A stretch of 13,401 bases of DNA from Oscillospiraceae bacterium. GTDB lineage: Bacteria; Bacillota; Clostridia; Oscillospirales; Oscillospiraceae. Location of the stretch: assembly GCA_021205585.1 (NCBI GenBank), contig JAJPXI010000182.1, forward strand, positions 1 through 13,401, in the 5' to 3' direction. Below are positions 4,333 to 11,256 of the stretch, in pieces. The notes beneath the pieces were generated by a model. It ran no database searches. It worked only from the letters and a program-made list of their open reading frames with translations, and was not told the origin of the DNA. Numbering within the stretch: the stretch's first letter is position 1; the number at the start of each line of letters is the position of its first letter. A program made the translations under genes and the position numbers.

Positions 4333-7020
4333 ATGAATTTAAGCAGAAAATGGCTGAATGAATTTGTCCAGGTGAGCGCCTCCGACCAGGAGTTCGCCGA
4401 GGCTATGACCCTGTCCGGCTCCAAGGTGGAGACCACCGCCGACCTGGGCGCGGAGATCTCCAACGTGGTGGCGGGGCGCATCTCCTCCATGGAGCGCCAC
4501 CCCAACTCCGACCATATGTGGGTGTGCCAGGTGGACGTGGGCCAGGAGGAGCCGGTGCAGATCTGTACCGGCGCGTGGAACATCCACCCCGGGGACATGG
4601 TTCCCGTGGCCCTGCACCGGGCCACCCTGCCCGGCGGCGTAAAGATTACCAAGGGCAAGCTGCGGGGGCAGATGTCCAACGGGATGCTCTGCTCCCTGAA
4701 GGAGCTGGGCCTGGACGAGCGGGACTTCCCCTACGCCGTTATCCGGGCCGCCGCTCTGCTCAACGACTACCACCCCATCGACCCGGAGCGCCCCAGCGTC
4801 AGCCCCGACATCCGGGCCGGGGACTGCGTCCACGGCCCGGCCCTGGCCGCCCAGGTGCTGGAGGTGACGGGCCGGGGCGGGGATTTCCTCGTGACCCTGA
4901 GCCTGGGAGACAGCCAGGTACAGACCGTCACCGACTGCGCCAACCTCCACCCCGGCGACCTGGCGGTTTACCACACCAAGACGGGCCGCGTCTGCACCCT
5001 GATGGATCTGCGGGCCGAGCAGCGGGAGTTCCCCCACTGCATTGAGGACGGCATTTTTGTCCTCCAGGAGGAGGGCGTCCGCCCCGGGGACGACATCCGC
5101 CCGGTCATCAACGCCGACGACCATGTGGTGGAGTTTGAAATCACCCCCAACCGGCCCGACTGCCTCTCGGTCATCGGCCTGGCGCGGGAGGCCGCCGCCA
5201 CCTTCGGCGTCCCCTGCCAGCTGCACACTCCCCAGGTGAAGGGGGGCGCGCCGGGGGTATTGACCGAGCTGCTGGACGTGGAAACCCCCGACGCGGATCT
5301 GGTCCCCCGGTACACCGCCCGGATGGTGCGAAACGTCAAAATTGCCCCCTCTCCCAAGTGGATGCGCGAGCGCCTGCGCTCCATGGGTGTGCGCCCCATC
5401 AACAACATCGTGGACATCACCAACTACGTCATGCTGGAGTACGGTCAGCCCATGCACGCCTTTGACTACCGCTATGTCAACGGCGGGAAGATTATCGTCC
5501 GCCGGGCCGCCGAGGGGGAGGAGCTGACCACCCTGGACGGCAATGTGCGCAGGCTGAACCATAACCATCTGGTTATTGCCGACGAGACCCGTGCGGTGGG
5601 CCTGGCCGGCATCATGGGCGGCATGAACAGCGAAATCGTAGCCGACACCACCGACGTGGTGTTCGAGTCGGCCTGTTTCGACGGCCCCTGCATCCGCAAG
5701 GGGGCCCTGGCCCTGGGGATGCGCACCGACGCCTCGGCCAAAAACGAAAAGGGCCTGGACCCCATGAACACCCTGCCCGCCGTCCAGCGGGCCTGCGAGC
5801 TGGTGGAGCTGCTGGGGGCCGGAGAGGTGGTGGACGGCGTCATCGACATCCTCAACCATGTCCCGGAGCCCACCGTCCTCAAGCTGGAGCCGGATAAGAT
5901 CAACGCCCTGCTGGGCACCTGTATTTCCGAGGAAGAAATGACCGCCATCCTGGAGAAGCTGGACTTCCGGGTGGAGGGCGGCCTGGTCACCGTCCCCTCC
6001 TGGCGGGGCGACGTGAAGTATATGGCGGACCTGGCCGAGGAAGTGGCCCGGTTCCACGGGTACAACAACATCCCCTCCACGTTAATGAAGGGCCAGACCA
6101 CCCTGGGAGGCCGCTCTCCCGCCCAGCTGCTGGAACGGCGGCTGGGCCGCCTGTGCCGCAGCGCGGGGTACAACGAAATCATCACCTATTCCTTCACCTC
6201 CCCGGCCAGCTACGACAAGCTCCGCTGGCCCCCGGAGGATCCCCGCCGGAACAGCTTCCAGATTTTGAACCCTCTGGGGGAGGACACCTCCATCATGCGC
6301 ACCACCCTGCTGTCCTCTCTGCTGGAGATTCTGGCGCGCAATTGGAACCTGCGCAACCCGGCGGCCCGGCTGTATGAGATTGGGCGGATTTATCTGCCCG
6401 GCGGGGAGCAGGGCCTGGCGGTGGAGTCCAGGGTGCTGGGCCTGGGGGCCTACGGGGAGGAGATGGACTTCTTCGCCCTAAAAGGCGCCGTCGAAACCAT
6501 TTTAGAGGATTTGCGGGTGGAGCGGCCCCGCTTCACCCCCTGCGGGGACAACCCCTCCTATCATCCGGGCCGCTGCGCCCAGGTCTGGAGCGGGGAGGAC
6601 TGCCTGGGCGTATTCGGCCAGATTCACCCCCTGTGCGCCCGGAGCTTCGGTGCGGACGGGCCGCTGTACTGCGCGGAGCTGTCCTTCGAGGCCCTGGAGC
6701 GGGCCAGGGGGCCGGAGCCGGAGTACGTCCCCCTGCCCAAATTCCCCGCCGTGGATCGGGACATCTGCGTGGTGTGCGATGAGACCGTGGCGGTGGGGGC
6801 GCTGGAGGACTGCATCCGCGCCGCCGGGGGCGGGCTGCTCAAGCACGCGGCCTTGTTCGACATCTACCGGGGGGACGGGGTGCCCCAGGGCAAAAAGTCT
6901 GTGGCCTTCAGTCTGACCCTGCGCTCGGAGGAACGCAGCCTGACCGCCGCCGAAGCGGACGAGACCGTGGCCGCCGTCCTGGCCGCCCTGGAAGCCGAGC
7001 TGGGCGCGGTGCTGCGCTGA
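4333..7020 (+). CDS. pheT: Phenylalanine--tRNA ligase beta subunit, with an internal insertion
   Basis: The partner of PheS, responsible for tRNA binding and editing of misacylated tRNA. The start is ATG 4333, with a GGGAGGGGGAG ribosome site directly upstream; an earlier in-frame TTG at 4312 lies inside the pheS end and is unlikely. In the 895-aa protein I see the N-terminal arm, an EMAP/OB tRNA-binding domain (about 40-135), the B3/B4 editing region beginning around FEITPNRPDCLSVIGLARE (268-286), the B5 region and core-like domain, and the C-terminal FDX-ACB anticodon-binding domain (about 798-895, LPKFPAVDRDICVV). It is longer than the usual ~800 aa. The excess is an insertion at about 136-236 that resembles a second tRNA-binding domain (see the repeat entry). 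It is co-transcribed with pheS under T-box control. Confidence 0.97.
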   Translation: MNLSRKWLNEFVQVSASDQEFAEAMTLSGSKVETTADLGAEISNVVAGRISSMERHPNSDHMWVCQVDVGQEEPVQICTGAWNIHPGDMVPVALHRATLPGGVKITKGKLRGQMSNGMLCSLKELGLDERDFPYAVIRAAALLNDYHPIDPERPSVSPDIRAGDCVHGPALAAQVLEVTGRGGDFLVTLSLGDSQVQTVTDCANLHPGDLAVYHTKTGRVCTLMDLRAEQREFPHCIEDGIFVLQEEGVRPGDDIRPVINADDHVVEFEITPNRPDCLSVIGLAREAAATFGVPCQLHTPQVKGGAPGVLTELLDVETPDADLVPRYTARMVRNVKIAPSPKWMRERLRSMGVRPINNIVDITNYVMLEYGQPMHAFDYRYVNGGKIIVRRAAEGEELTTLDGNVRRLNHNHLVIADETRAVGLAGIMGGMNSEIVADTTDVVFESACFDGPCIRKGALALGMRTDASAKNEKGLDPMNTLPAVQRACELVELLGAGEVVDGVIDILNHVPEPTVLKLEPDKINALLGTCISEEEMTAILEKLDFRVEGGLVTVPSWRGDVKYMADLAEEVARFHGYNNIPSTLMKGQTTLGGRSPAQLLERRLGRLCRSAGYNEIITYSFTSPASYDKLRWPPEDPRRNSFQILNPLGEDTSIMRTTLLSSLLEILARNWNLRNPAARLYEIGRIYLPGGEQGLAVESRVLGLGAYGEEMDFFALKGAVETILEDLRVERPRFTPCGDNPSYHPGRCAQVWSGEDCLGVFGQIHPLCARSFGADGPLYCAELSFEALERARGPEPEYVPLPKFPAVDRDICVVCDETVAVGALEDCIRAAGGGLLKHAALFDIYRGDGVPQGKKSVAFSLTLRSEERSLTAAEADETVAAVLAALEAELGAVLR
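4738..5040 (+). repeat. Degenerate internal duplication of the PheT tRNA-binding domain
   Basis: Residues 136-236 of PheT sit between DFPYA and IEDGIF, which are normally close together in PheT. The inserted part repeats landmarks of the first domain: VQICTGAWNIHPGDMVPVALH (75-95) against VQTVTDCANLHPGDLAVYH (196-214), and ERDFPYA (129-135) against EQREFPHC (229-236). Upstream, VVAGRISSME and VHGPALAAQVLEV also align loosely. The reading frame is intact, so it is an expressed part of the protein and not a frameshift scar. Confidence 0.6.
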
Positions 7021-7065
7021 GCGGCGCTTCTTCGCAAATTGTTTTCACCTTTTTTGAAAAAATCT

Positions 7066-7094
7066 TTGCATTTTCCTCTCGGAGGCGTTAAAAT
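7066..7094 (+). promoter_or_regulatory. Candidate promoter of ireB
   Basis: -35 TTGCAT (7066-7071), a 17-bp spacer, then -10 TAAAAT (7089-7094). The -35 match is poor (3 of 6) but the -10 is good and the spacing is ideal. It would let ireB and the hydrolase be transcribed separately from pheST. I see no convincing terminator after pheT in 7021-7065, so read-through is also possible. Confidence 0.5.
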
Positions 7095-7177
7095 ATAGAG
7101 AAAGGTGTTAGACGATTGAAACCGAGGCGGCCCGCGCGCCGTCCGGTGAAAATGACATGAATGGAGGTATGCCGTCG

Positions 7178-7426
7178 ATGGACATGGATTTTACAAGAAA
7201 ATTTTCGCTCCACCCGGACCAAGAAACAGAAATCAAAACCACCCTGTCCACGGTATACGACGCGCTGCTGGAAAAGGGCTACCACCCCATCAACCAGATT
7301 GTCGGATACATCCTGTCGGAGGACCCCACCTATATCACCAATTACAACAACGCCCGCTCCCTGATTCGCAAGCTGGATCGGGACGAGCTGCTGCAGGAAT
7401 TGGTGCGCTACTATCTCCACGTCTGA
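7178..7426 (+). CDS. ireB: IreB-family regulatory phosphoprotein
   Basis: A small cytoplasmic protein (82 aa) of the IreB/UPF0297 family. In Enterococcus faecalis, IreB is a substrate of the Ser/Thr kinase IreK and reduces cephalosporin tolerance. The family hallmark NPINQIVGY-DP-YI-NARS-IRKLDRDELL-ELV is present almost unchanged (HPINQIVGYILSEDPTYI and NARSLIRKLDRDELLQELV). In-frame ATGs lie at 7157, 7169, 7178 and 7184. I choose 7178 because GGAGG (7163-7167) is 10 nt upstream, while 7157 lies before that site and 7169 is too close to it. With this start, T6 sits where phosphorylated Thr residues are reported in the family (inference). The gene is followed by a hydrolase and not by the ruvX-like gene often found next to it. 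Confidence 0.93.
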   Translation: MDMDFTRKFSLHPDQETEIKTTLSTVYDALLEKGYHPINQIVGYILSEDPTYITNYNNARSLIRKLDRDELLQELVRYYLHV

Positions 7427-7445
7427 GCAGGGGGGAGGGGCTGTT

Positions 7446-8402
7446 ATGATTCAGGAGACCACCTTCCGTTTCCCCTCCTGCGACGGGCAGCACCAGATTT
7501 TCTCCCGCCAGTGGGCACCCCCTAAGGGGGAGCCCCTGCGGGGCGTGGTGCAGATTGTGCATGGGGTGGCGGAGTATATCGACCGCTACGCCCCCGTTGC
7601 CCGCTTTCTGGCCCGGAACGGCTTCGCGGTGGTGGGGGAGGACCATCTGGGCCATGGCCGCACGGCGGCGGGGCCGGAGGAGTACGGCTTTTTCTGCGAA
7701 AAACAGGGCTGGCACACCGTGACGGGGGACGTGCGCCGCCTGCGCACCCTGGCAGGAGAGCGCTGCCCGGAGCTGCCCTATTTCATCCTGGGCCACTCCA
7801 TGGGTTCCTTTTTGACCCGCACCTATTTGATTGACTGGCCCGGCACCGTCACCGGGGCAATCCTGTCCGGCACCGGCCAGGAGCCGGCGGCGGCAGTGGC
7901 CCTGGGCTGGCACGTTGCCAACGCCGTCTGCCGTACCTCCGGCCCCAAAACCCACAGCCAGATGATTAACAAGCTGTCCTTCGGGGCCTATAACCGGCAA
8001 TTCGCCCCCTGCCGCACCCCCTCCGACTGGATCAGCCGGGACGAGGCGGTGGTGGACGCCTACCTGGCCGACCCCCTGTGCCAGTTTCTCCCCACGGCGG
8101 GGATGTTCCGGGACATGATGGAGGGTCTGCAATATATCGCGGACAAGTCCAACCTGCGGAGGATGGACCCGGCCACCCCCGTCCTGTTCTTCTCCGGCGA
8201 CCGGGACCCGATTGGTCAAAACGGCGCGGGCGTGCGGAAGGTGGCCAACTGGTTCCGCCAGGCGGGAGCAGAGGACGTGACCGTCCGCCTCTACCCAGGA
8301 GGCCGCCACGAGATGCTCAACGAGACCAACCGGGAGGAGGTTCAGTCTGATCTGCTGTCCTGGCTGGAGCAGCGCCTCCCCGCCGCGGAGGACGGGCAAT
8401 AG
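7446..8402 (+). CDS. Alpha/beta hydrolase, monoacylglycerol lipase/lysophospholipase type
   Basis: A 318-aa serine hydrolase with the alpha/beta fold (Hydrolase_4, 'serine aminopeptidase S33/PldB-like' group). The nucleophile elbow is GHSMGS with S118. The oxyanion-side HG is at residues 39-40 (IVHG). The acid is probably D254 in SGDRDPIG and the catalytic His is H288 in GGRHEMLNE. Residues about 140-230 form the cap domain. There is no signal peptide, so it is predicted cytoplasmic, acting on lipid esters such as monoglycerides or lysophospholipids; the true substrate cannot be read from sequence. It starts 19 nt after ireB with a GGGGGAGGGG site, so the two are likely co-transcribed, and it ends at the strong terminator at 8423. 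Confidence 0.88.
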   Translation: MIQETTFRFPSCDGQHQIFSRQWAPPKGEPLRGVVQIVHGVAEYIDRYAPVARFLARNGFAVVGEDHLGHGRTAAGPEEYGFFCEKQGWHTVTGDVRRLRTLAGERCPELPYFILGHSMGSFLTRTYLIDWPGTVTGAILSGTGQEPAAAVALGWHVANAVCRTSGPKTHSQMINKLSFGAYNRQFAPCRTPSDWISRDEAVVDAYLADPLCQFLPTAGMFRDMMEGLQYIADKSNLRRMDPATPVLFFSGDRDPIGQNGAGVRKVANWFRQAGAEDVTVRLYPGGRHEMLNETNREEVQSDLLSWLEQRLPAAEDGQ

Positions 8403-8422
8403 CGCTATCAGTATGAAAAAAC

Positions 8423-8471
8423 CAGGGAGGCACAGCCTGTTAGAAATGGCTGTGCCTCCCTGTTGTTTTTT
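8423..8471. terminator. Strong bidirectional intrinsic terminator
   Basis: A perfect 15-bp stem, CAGGGAGGCACAGCC (8423-8437) with GGCTGTGCCTCCCTG (8448-8462), around a 10-nt loop. It is followed by a T-run (8466-8471) on the plus strand and flanked by six A's (8416-8421) that give a T-run on the minus strand. It ends both the ireB-hydrolase unit and the converging rnf operon. Confidence 0.93.
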
Positions 8472-8487
8472 GCGCGGAAAGCGCTTT

Positions 8488-9321
8488 TTACTCCGGGAGG
8501 AGAAAGGGAGCGGAATCCTCGTGGATTTCGCTGGCCCGGCGGATGATGTGCTGGGGGCATTTTTCGATGCAGGTGCCGCAGGAGGTGCACTTGTCGTAGT
8601 CCACGCTGGCCAGGTTGTCCTTGATGGTGATGGCCCCGGCGGGGCAGTTTTTGGCGCACAGGCCGCAGGCGATGCACCCGTTTTCGCATGTCACGCGGGT
8701 CTGGGCGCCCTTGGCCTTGGAGTAGCACTGAACGTGGATCTCGGAGCCGTAGGGCACCACGGTAATCAGATGGCGGGGGCAGATGTTCACGCACTTCAAA
8801 CAGCCTGCGCACTTGTCCATGTCCACCACCGCGTGGCCGTCCTTTACGCGCAGCGCCCCGAAGTCGCAGACGTTGACGCAGGTGCCGAAGGCCAGGCAGC
8901 CGTAGGAGCAGGCCAGGGAGCCGCCGGCGGCCAGGCGGCTGGCGGCCAAGCAGTCCTGGATGCCCTCGTACTGGTAGAGCTGGCGGTTGCTGCCGCTGCC
9001 GCTGCAGCGCACGAAGGCCACCTGGCGCACCATCGCGCCGGTATCGGCCACGCCCATGATGGCGGCCATCTTCTGGGCCACCTCCTGGCCGCCCACGGTA
9101 CACGCGCCGATGACGGTGGTGCCGGCGATGACCGCGTCGGCATAGGCCGAGCAGCCGGCGAAGCCGCAGGCCCCGCAGTTGGCCCCGGGCATGACCTCAT
9201 TGAGCAACTCCTTCCGGGGATCCTCCTGAACGGCAAATACCGTGGAGGCCAGGGCCAGCAGCAGGCCGAACACCAGGCCCAGCCCGCCCAGCACGGCGAT
9301 GGTAAAGAGAATCGTACTCAT
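8488..9321 (-). CDS. rnfB: Rnf complex subunit RnfB (iron-sulfur protein)
   Basis: The subunit thought to take electrons from reduced ferredoxin into the Rnf complex. The 277-aa protein has one N-terminal membrane helix (about 5-29), then the Rnf/Nqr-type [4Fe-4S] motif with C49, C52, C57 and C74 (in PGANCGACGFAGC). Further Cys groups follow: C138/C142/C148/C152, C171/C174/C177/C181, C216/C219/C222/C226 and C245/C248/C251/C255. That suggests about five [4Fe-4S] clusters, an electron wire of the kind expected in clostridial RnfB. The start at 9321 has GGAGG 11 nt upstream and lies 18 nt after the rnfA stop. It is the last gene of the operon, followed by the bidirectional terminator. Confidence 0.96.
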   Translation of the reverse strand: MSTILFTIAVLGGLGLVFGLLLALASTVFAVQEDPRKELLNEVMPGANCGACGFAGCSAYADAVIAGTTVIGACTVGGQEVAQKMAAIMGVADTGAMVRQVAFVRCSGSGSNRQLYQYEGIQDCLAASRLAAGGSLACSYGCLAFGTCVNVCDFGALRVKDGHAVVDMDKCAGCLKCVNICPRHLITVVPYGSEIHVQCYSKAKGAQTRVTCENGCIACGLCAKNCPAGAITIKDNLASVDYDKCTSCGTCIEKCPQHIIRRASEIHEDSAPFLLPE

Positions 9322-9339
9322 TTCTTCACGCGCCTCCTT

Positions 9340-9930
9340 TTAGCCTATGGACAGCCCGGAGAAGCCCATAAAGGCCATGGCGAGCAGTCCGGCGGTGACC
9401 AGCGCGATGGGGAAGCCCTCGAAGGCCTTGGGATAGTCGGAGAACTCCAGCCGCTCCCGCACCGAGGCGAACAGGACGATGGCCAGGGTGAAGCCCAGGC
9501 CGCCGAAGATTCCGTAGGCGGTGGACATCAGCGCGCCGTAGCTGTTCTGGGTGTTCAGCAGGGCCACGCCCAGCACGGCGCAGTTGGTGGTAATCAGGGG
9601 CAGGTAGATGCCCAGGGCGGTGTACAGGGAGGGCATGGCTTTCTTTAAGAACATCTCCACCACCTGCACCAGGGCGGCGATAACCAGGATGAAGGCCACC
9701 GTCTGCAAAAAGCCGTCCAGCCCCAGGGGAATCAGCAAAAAGGTGTTGACGGCCCAGGTACACAGGGAGGCCAGGCCCATGACGAAGGTTACAGCCATGC
9801 CCATGCCCAGGGCGGTGTCCATCTTTTTGGATACGCCCAGGAAGGGGCAGATGCCCAAAAATTTCACCAAAACGAAGTTTTCAGACAGGATGGCGGCAAT
9901 CGCCAGGGAGAGAAGGGAAAACAGGCTCAT
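9340..9930 (-). CDS. rnfA: Rnf complex subunit RnfA (membrane)
   Basis: A 196-aa integral membrane protein with about six hydrophobic helices. RnfA and RnfE are paralogous and pack as an inverted pair in the membrane core, where they hold a shared iron-sulfur centre and help couple electron flow to ion movement (family knowledge). Matching features are LSENFVLVKFLGICPFLGVSK (16-36; C28) and the LPLITTNCAVLGVALL stretch (109-124; C117), whose Cys residues are the conserved ones. It starts at 9930, overlapping the rnfE stop in an ATGA, with a GGAGG site upstream. The length is typical. Confidence 0.97.
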   Translation of the reverse strand: MSLFSLLSLAIAAILSENFVLVKFLGICPFLGVSKKMDTALGMGMAVTFVMGLASLCTWAVNTFLLIPLGLDGFLQTVAFILVIAALVQVVEMFLKKAMPSLYTALGIYLPLITTNCAVLGVALLNTQNSYGALMSTAYGIFGGLGFTLAIVLFASVRERLEFSDYPKAFEGFPIALVTAGLLAMAFMGFSGLSIG

Positions 9931-10667
9931 GCTTGCTTGCCTCCCTTCTTAGGACGGGAACGCATCCACTGTACCAGGGCAATCAGAAAGCCCAGGGTGA
10001 GGAAGCCGCCGCAGGCAGACTGAATCAGGCCAACAGGATTGGCGCTGATGCCGGGGATGGCAACGCCCCAAATGGTACCGGCACCCAGAATCTCACGGAT
10101 GGCTCCTAAGATGGCCAGGGCTCCGGTGAAGCCAAGTCCCATGAACAGACCGTCCAGGAAGGAGCTTCCCGGCACATGCTTGGAGGCAAAAGCCTCTGCC
10201 CGGCCCAGAATGATACAGTTGACCACAATCAGAGGGATGTATAAACCCAACGCATCCGACAGGCTGGGGATAAAGGCCTGAAGCAGCAGATCAATCGCCG
10301 TAACAAAGGTGGCGATAATGACAATGTAAGAGGCGATACGGATCTGATTTGGAATCACCTTGCGCAGCAGGGAGATGACCAGGTTGGAGCAGACCAGCAC
10401 CGCGGCGGTGGACAGGCCCATGCCGATTCCGTTTTGCAGGGAGGTGGTTACAGCCAAGGTGGGGCACATGCCCAGCAGCAGCACAAAGGTGGGGTTTTGA
10501 TAGAGCAGGCCGTTCAGTGCCACCCGCTTGGCCTCGCCGCCGCCGATGAGGAAATTGGTCTTAAACCAGCCGCTTTTTTCCTCCGGGGCGGGCGGGGCCA
10601 CCTGTTCCTCCGGGACGTCCTTGGACACACCGGCGGCCTGTTCCACGGTTATTTTTTCGTCAGCCAT
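9927..10667 (-). CDS. rnfE: Rnf complex subunit RnfE (membrane)
   Basis: The membrane partner of RnfA in the Rnf ferredoxin:NAD+ oxidoreductase. The 246-aa protein has the RnfE core from about residue 44 onward: NPTFVLLLGMCPTLAV (58-73, with the conserved Cys), six hydrophobic helices, and LYIPLIVVNCIILGRAEAFA, the mirror of the RnfA motif. The first ~43 residues are an extra hydrophilic tail rich in Glu, Pro, Val and Ala, so the protein is longer than the usual ~200-215 aa. The start at 10667 has GGAGG 11 nt upstream and overlaps the end of rnfG by 8 nt. No in-frame ATG near residue 44 offers a shorter alternative. Confidence 0.96.
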   Translation of the reverse strand: MADEKITVEQAAGVSKDVPEEQVAPPAPEEKSGWFKTNFLIGGGEAKRVALNGLLYQNPTFVLLLGMCPTLAVTTSLQNGIGMGLSTAAVLVCSNLVISLLRKVIPNQIRIASYIVIIATFVTAIDLLLQAFIPSLSDALGLYIPLIVVNCIILGRAEAFASKHVPGSSFLDGLFMGLGFTGALAILGAIREILGAGTIWGVAIPGISANPVGLIQSACGGFLTLGFLIALVQWMRSRPKKGGKQA

Positions 10668-11256
10668 TGCTGTCCGCGCCTCCTTCCATGTACTCGATGG
10701 CGGCCTCGATGGCCGTGTTGACGCCCAGGGTCACGGCTTTGCTGGTGATGGTCGCGCCGCTGAGGGCGTCGATGGCGTTGGCGCCGCTGAGGGTAATTTC
10801 GCTGGTTTTGCCCACATACTGGCCCAAAAACTCCGGGTCGTCCGCCCTGGCTCCCAGGCCGGCGGTTTCGGAGTGATCCAGGATGACCGCGCCGGTGACG
10901 TAACCCTCCAAATCCACGCCCACCATCATGCTGATGGCCCCGCCGAAGCCGTTGGGAGACACCTCCACGCAGTAGCCTGTCAGCTCGCTGCCGGTGTAGG
11001 CGGCGGTGATGCCGTCAATGCTGTCGTTTTCCCAGTCCAGATCCGTAAAGCTGTCGGCCTGCGACATAACAGCCGTTAAGGCTGCCTGGCGTTCCTCCTC
11101 TTCCCGTTGGGCGATGGTGTCCGCCGTGACGGCGTTGACCAGGCCCAGCACCAGGGCGGCAATGGCGGTAATCAAAAACAGGGACAGGCCCAGCTTGCCG
11201 ATGTATTTCCAGTTCAGCGTCATCTTTTGGCGCTGAGCGGTGTTGGAATCGCTCAT
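10660..11256 (-). CDS. rnfG: Rnf complex subunit RnfG (FMN-binding)
   Basis: A membrane-anchored flavoprotein of the Rnf complex. The start is ATG 11256, which overlaps the rnfD stop in an ATGA and follows a GGAGG site 10 nt upstream; the open frame continues further upstream only as out-of-frame rnfD sequence. The 198-aa product has one N-terminal helix (about 20-43) and an extracytoplasmic FMN-binding domain. The SGAT motif at 166-169, in DALSGATITSKAV, is where FMN is attached covalently through Thr (T169) in this family. HSETAGLGA (128-136) is also characteristic. Confidence 0.96.
   Translation of the reverse strand: MSDSNTAQRQKMTLNWKYIGKLGLSLFLITAIAALVLGLVNAVTADTIAQREEEERQAALTAVMSQADSFTDLDWENDSIDGITAAYTGSELTGYCVEVSPNGFGGAISMMVGVDLEGYVTGAVILDHSETAGLGARADDPEFLGQYVGKTSEITLSGANAIDALSGATITSKAVTLGVNTAIEAAIEYMEGGADSNG

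Noticed and set aside
4339..6057. A 572-codon open frame on the minus strand opposite pheT
   Set aside because: Its translation is a His/Gly/Val/Gln-rich string with no recognisable family, the usual shadow of GC-rich coding DNA. pheT on the other strand is unambiguous.
7025..7065. A possible terminator after pheT (TTTTCA...TGAAAA and TTTTTTGAAAAAA)
   Set aside because: The stems are entirely A/T with no GC core, so a functional intrinsic terminator is not supported.
8413..9648. A 411-codon plus-strand open frame across rnfB and rnfA
   Set aside because: It begins inside the terminator, is Gly/Ala/His/Gln-rich, has no family resemblance, and lies opposite two clear Rnf genes.
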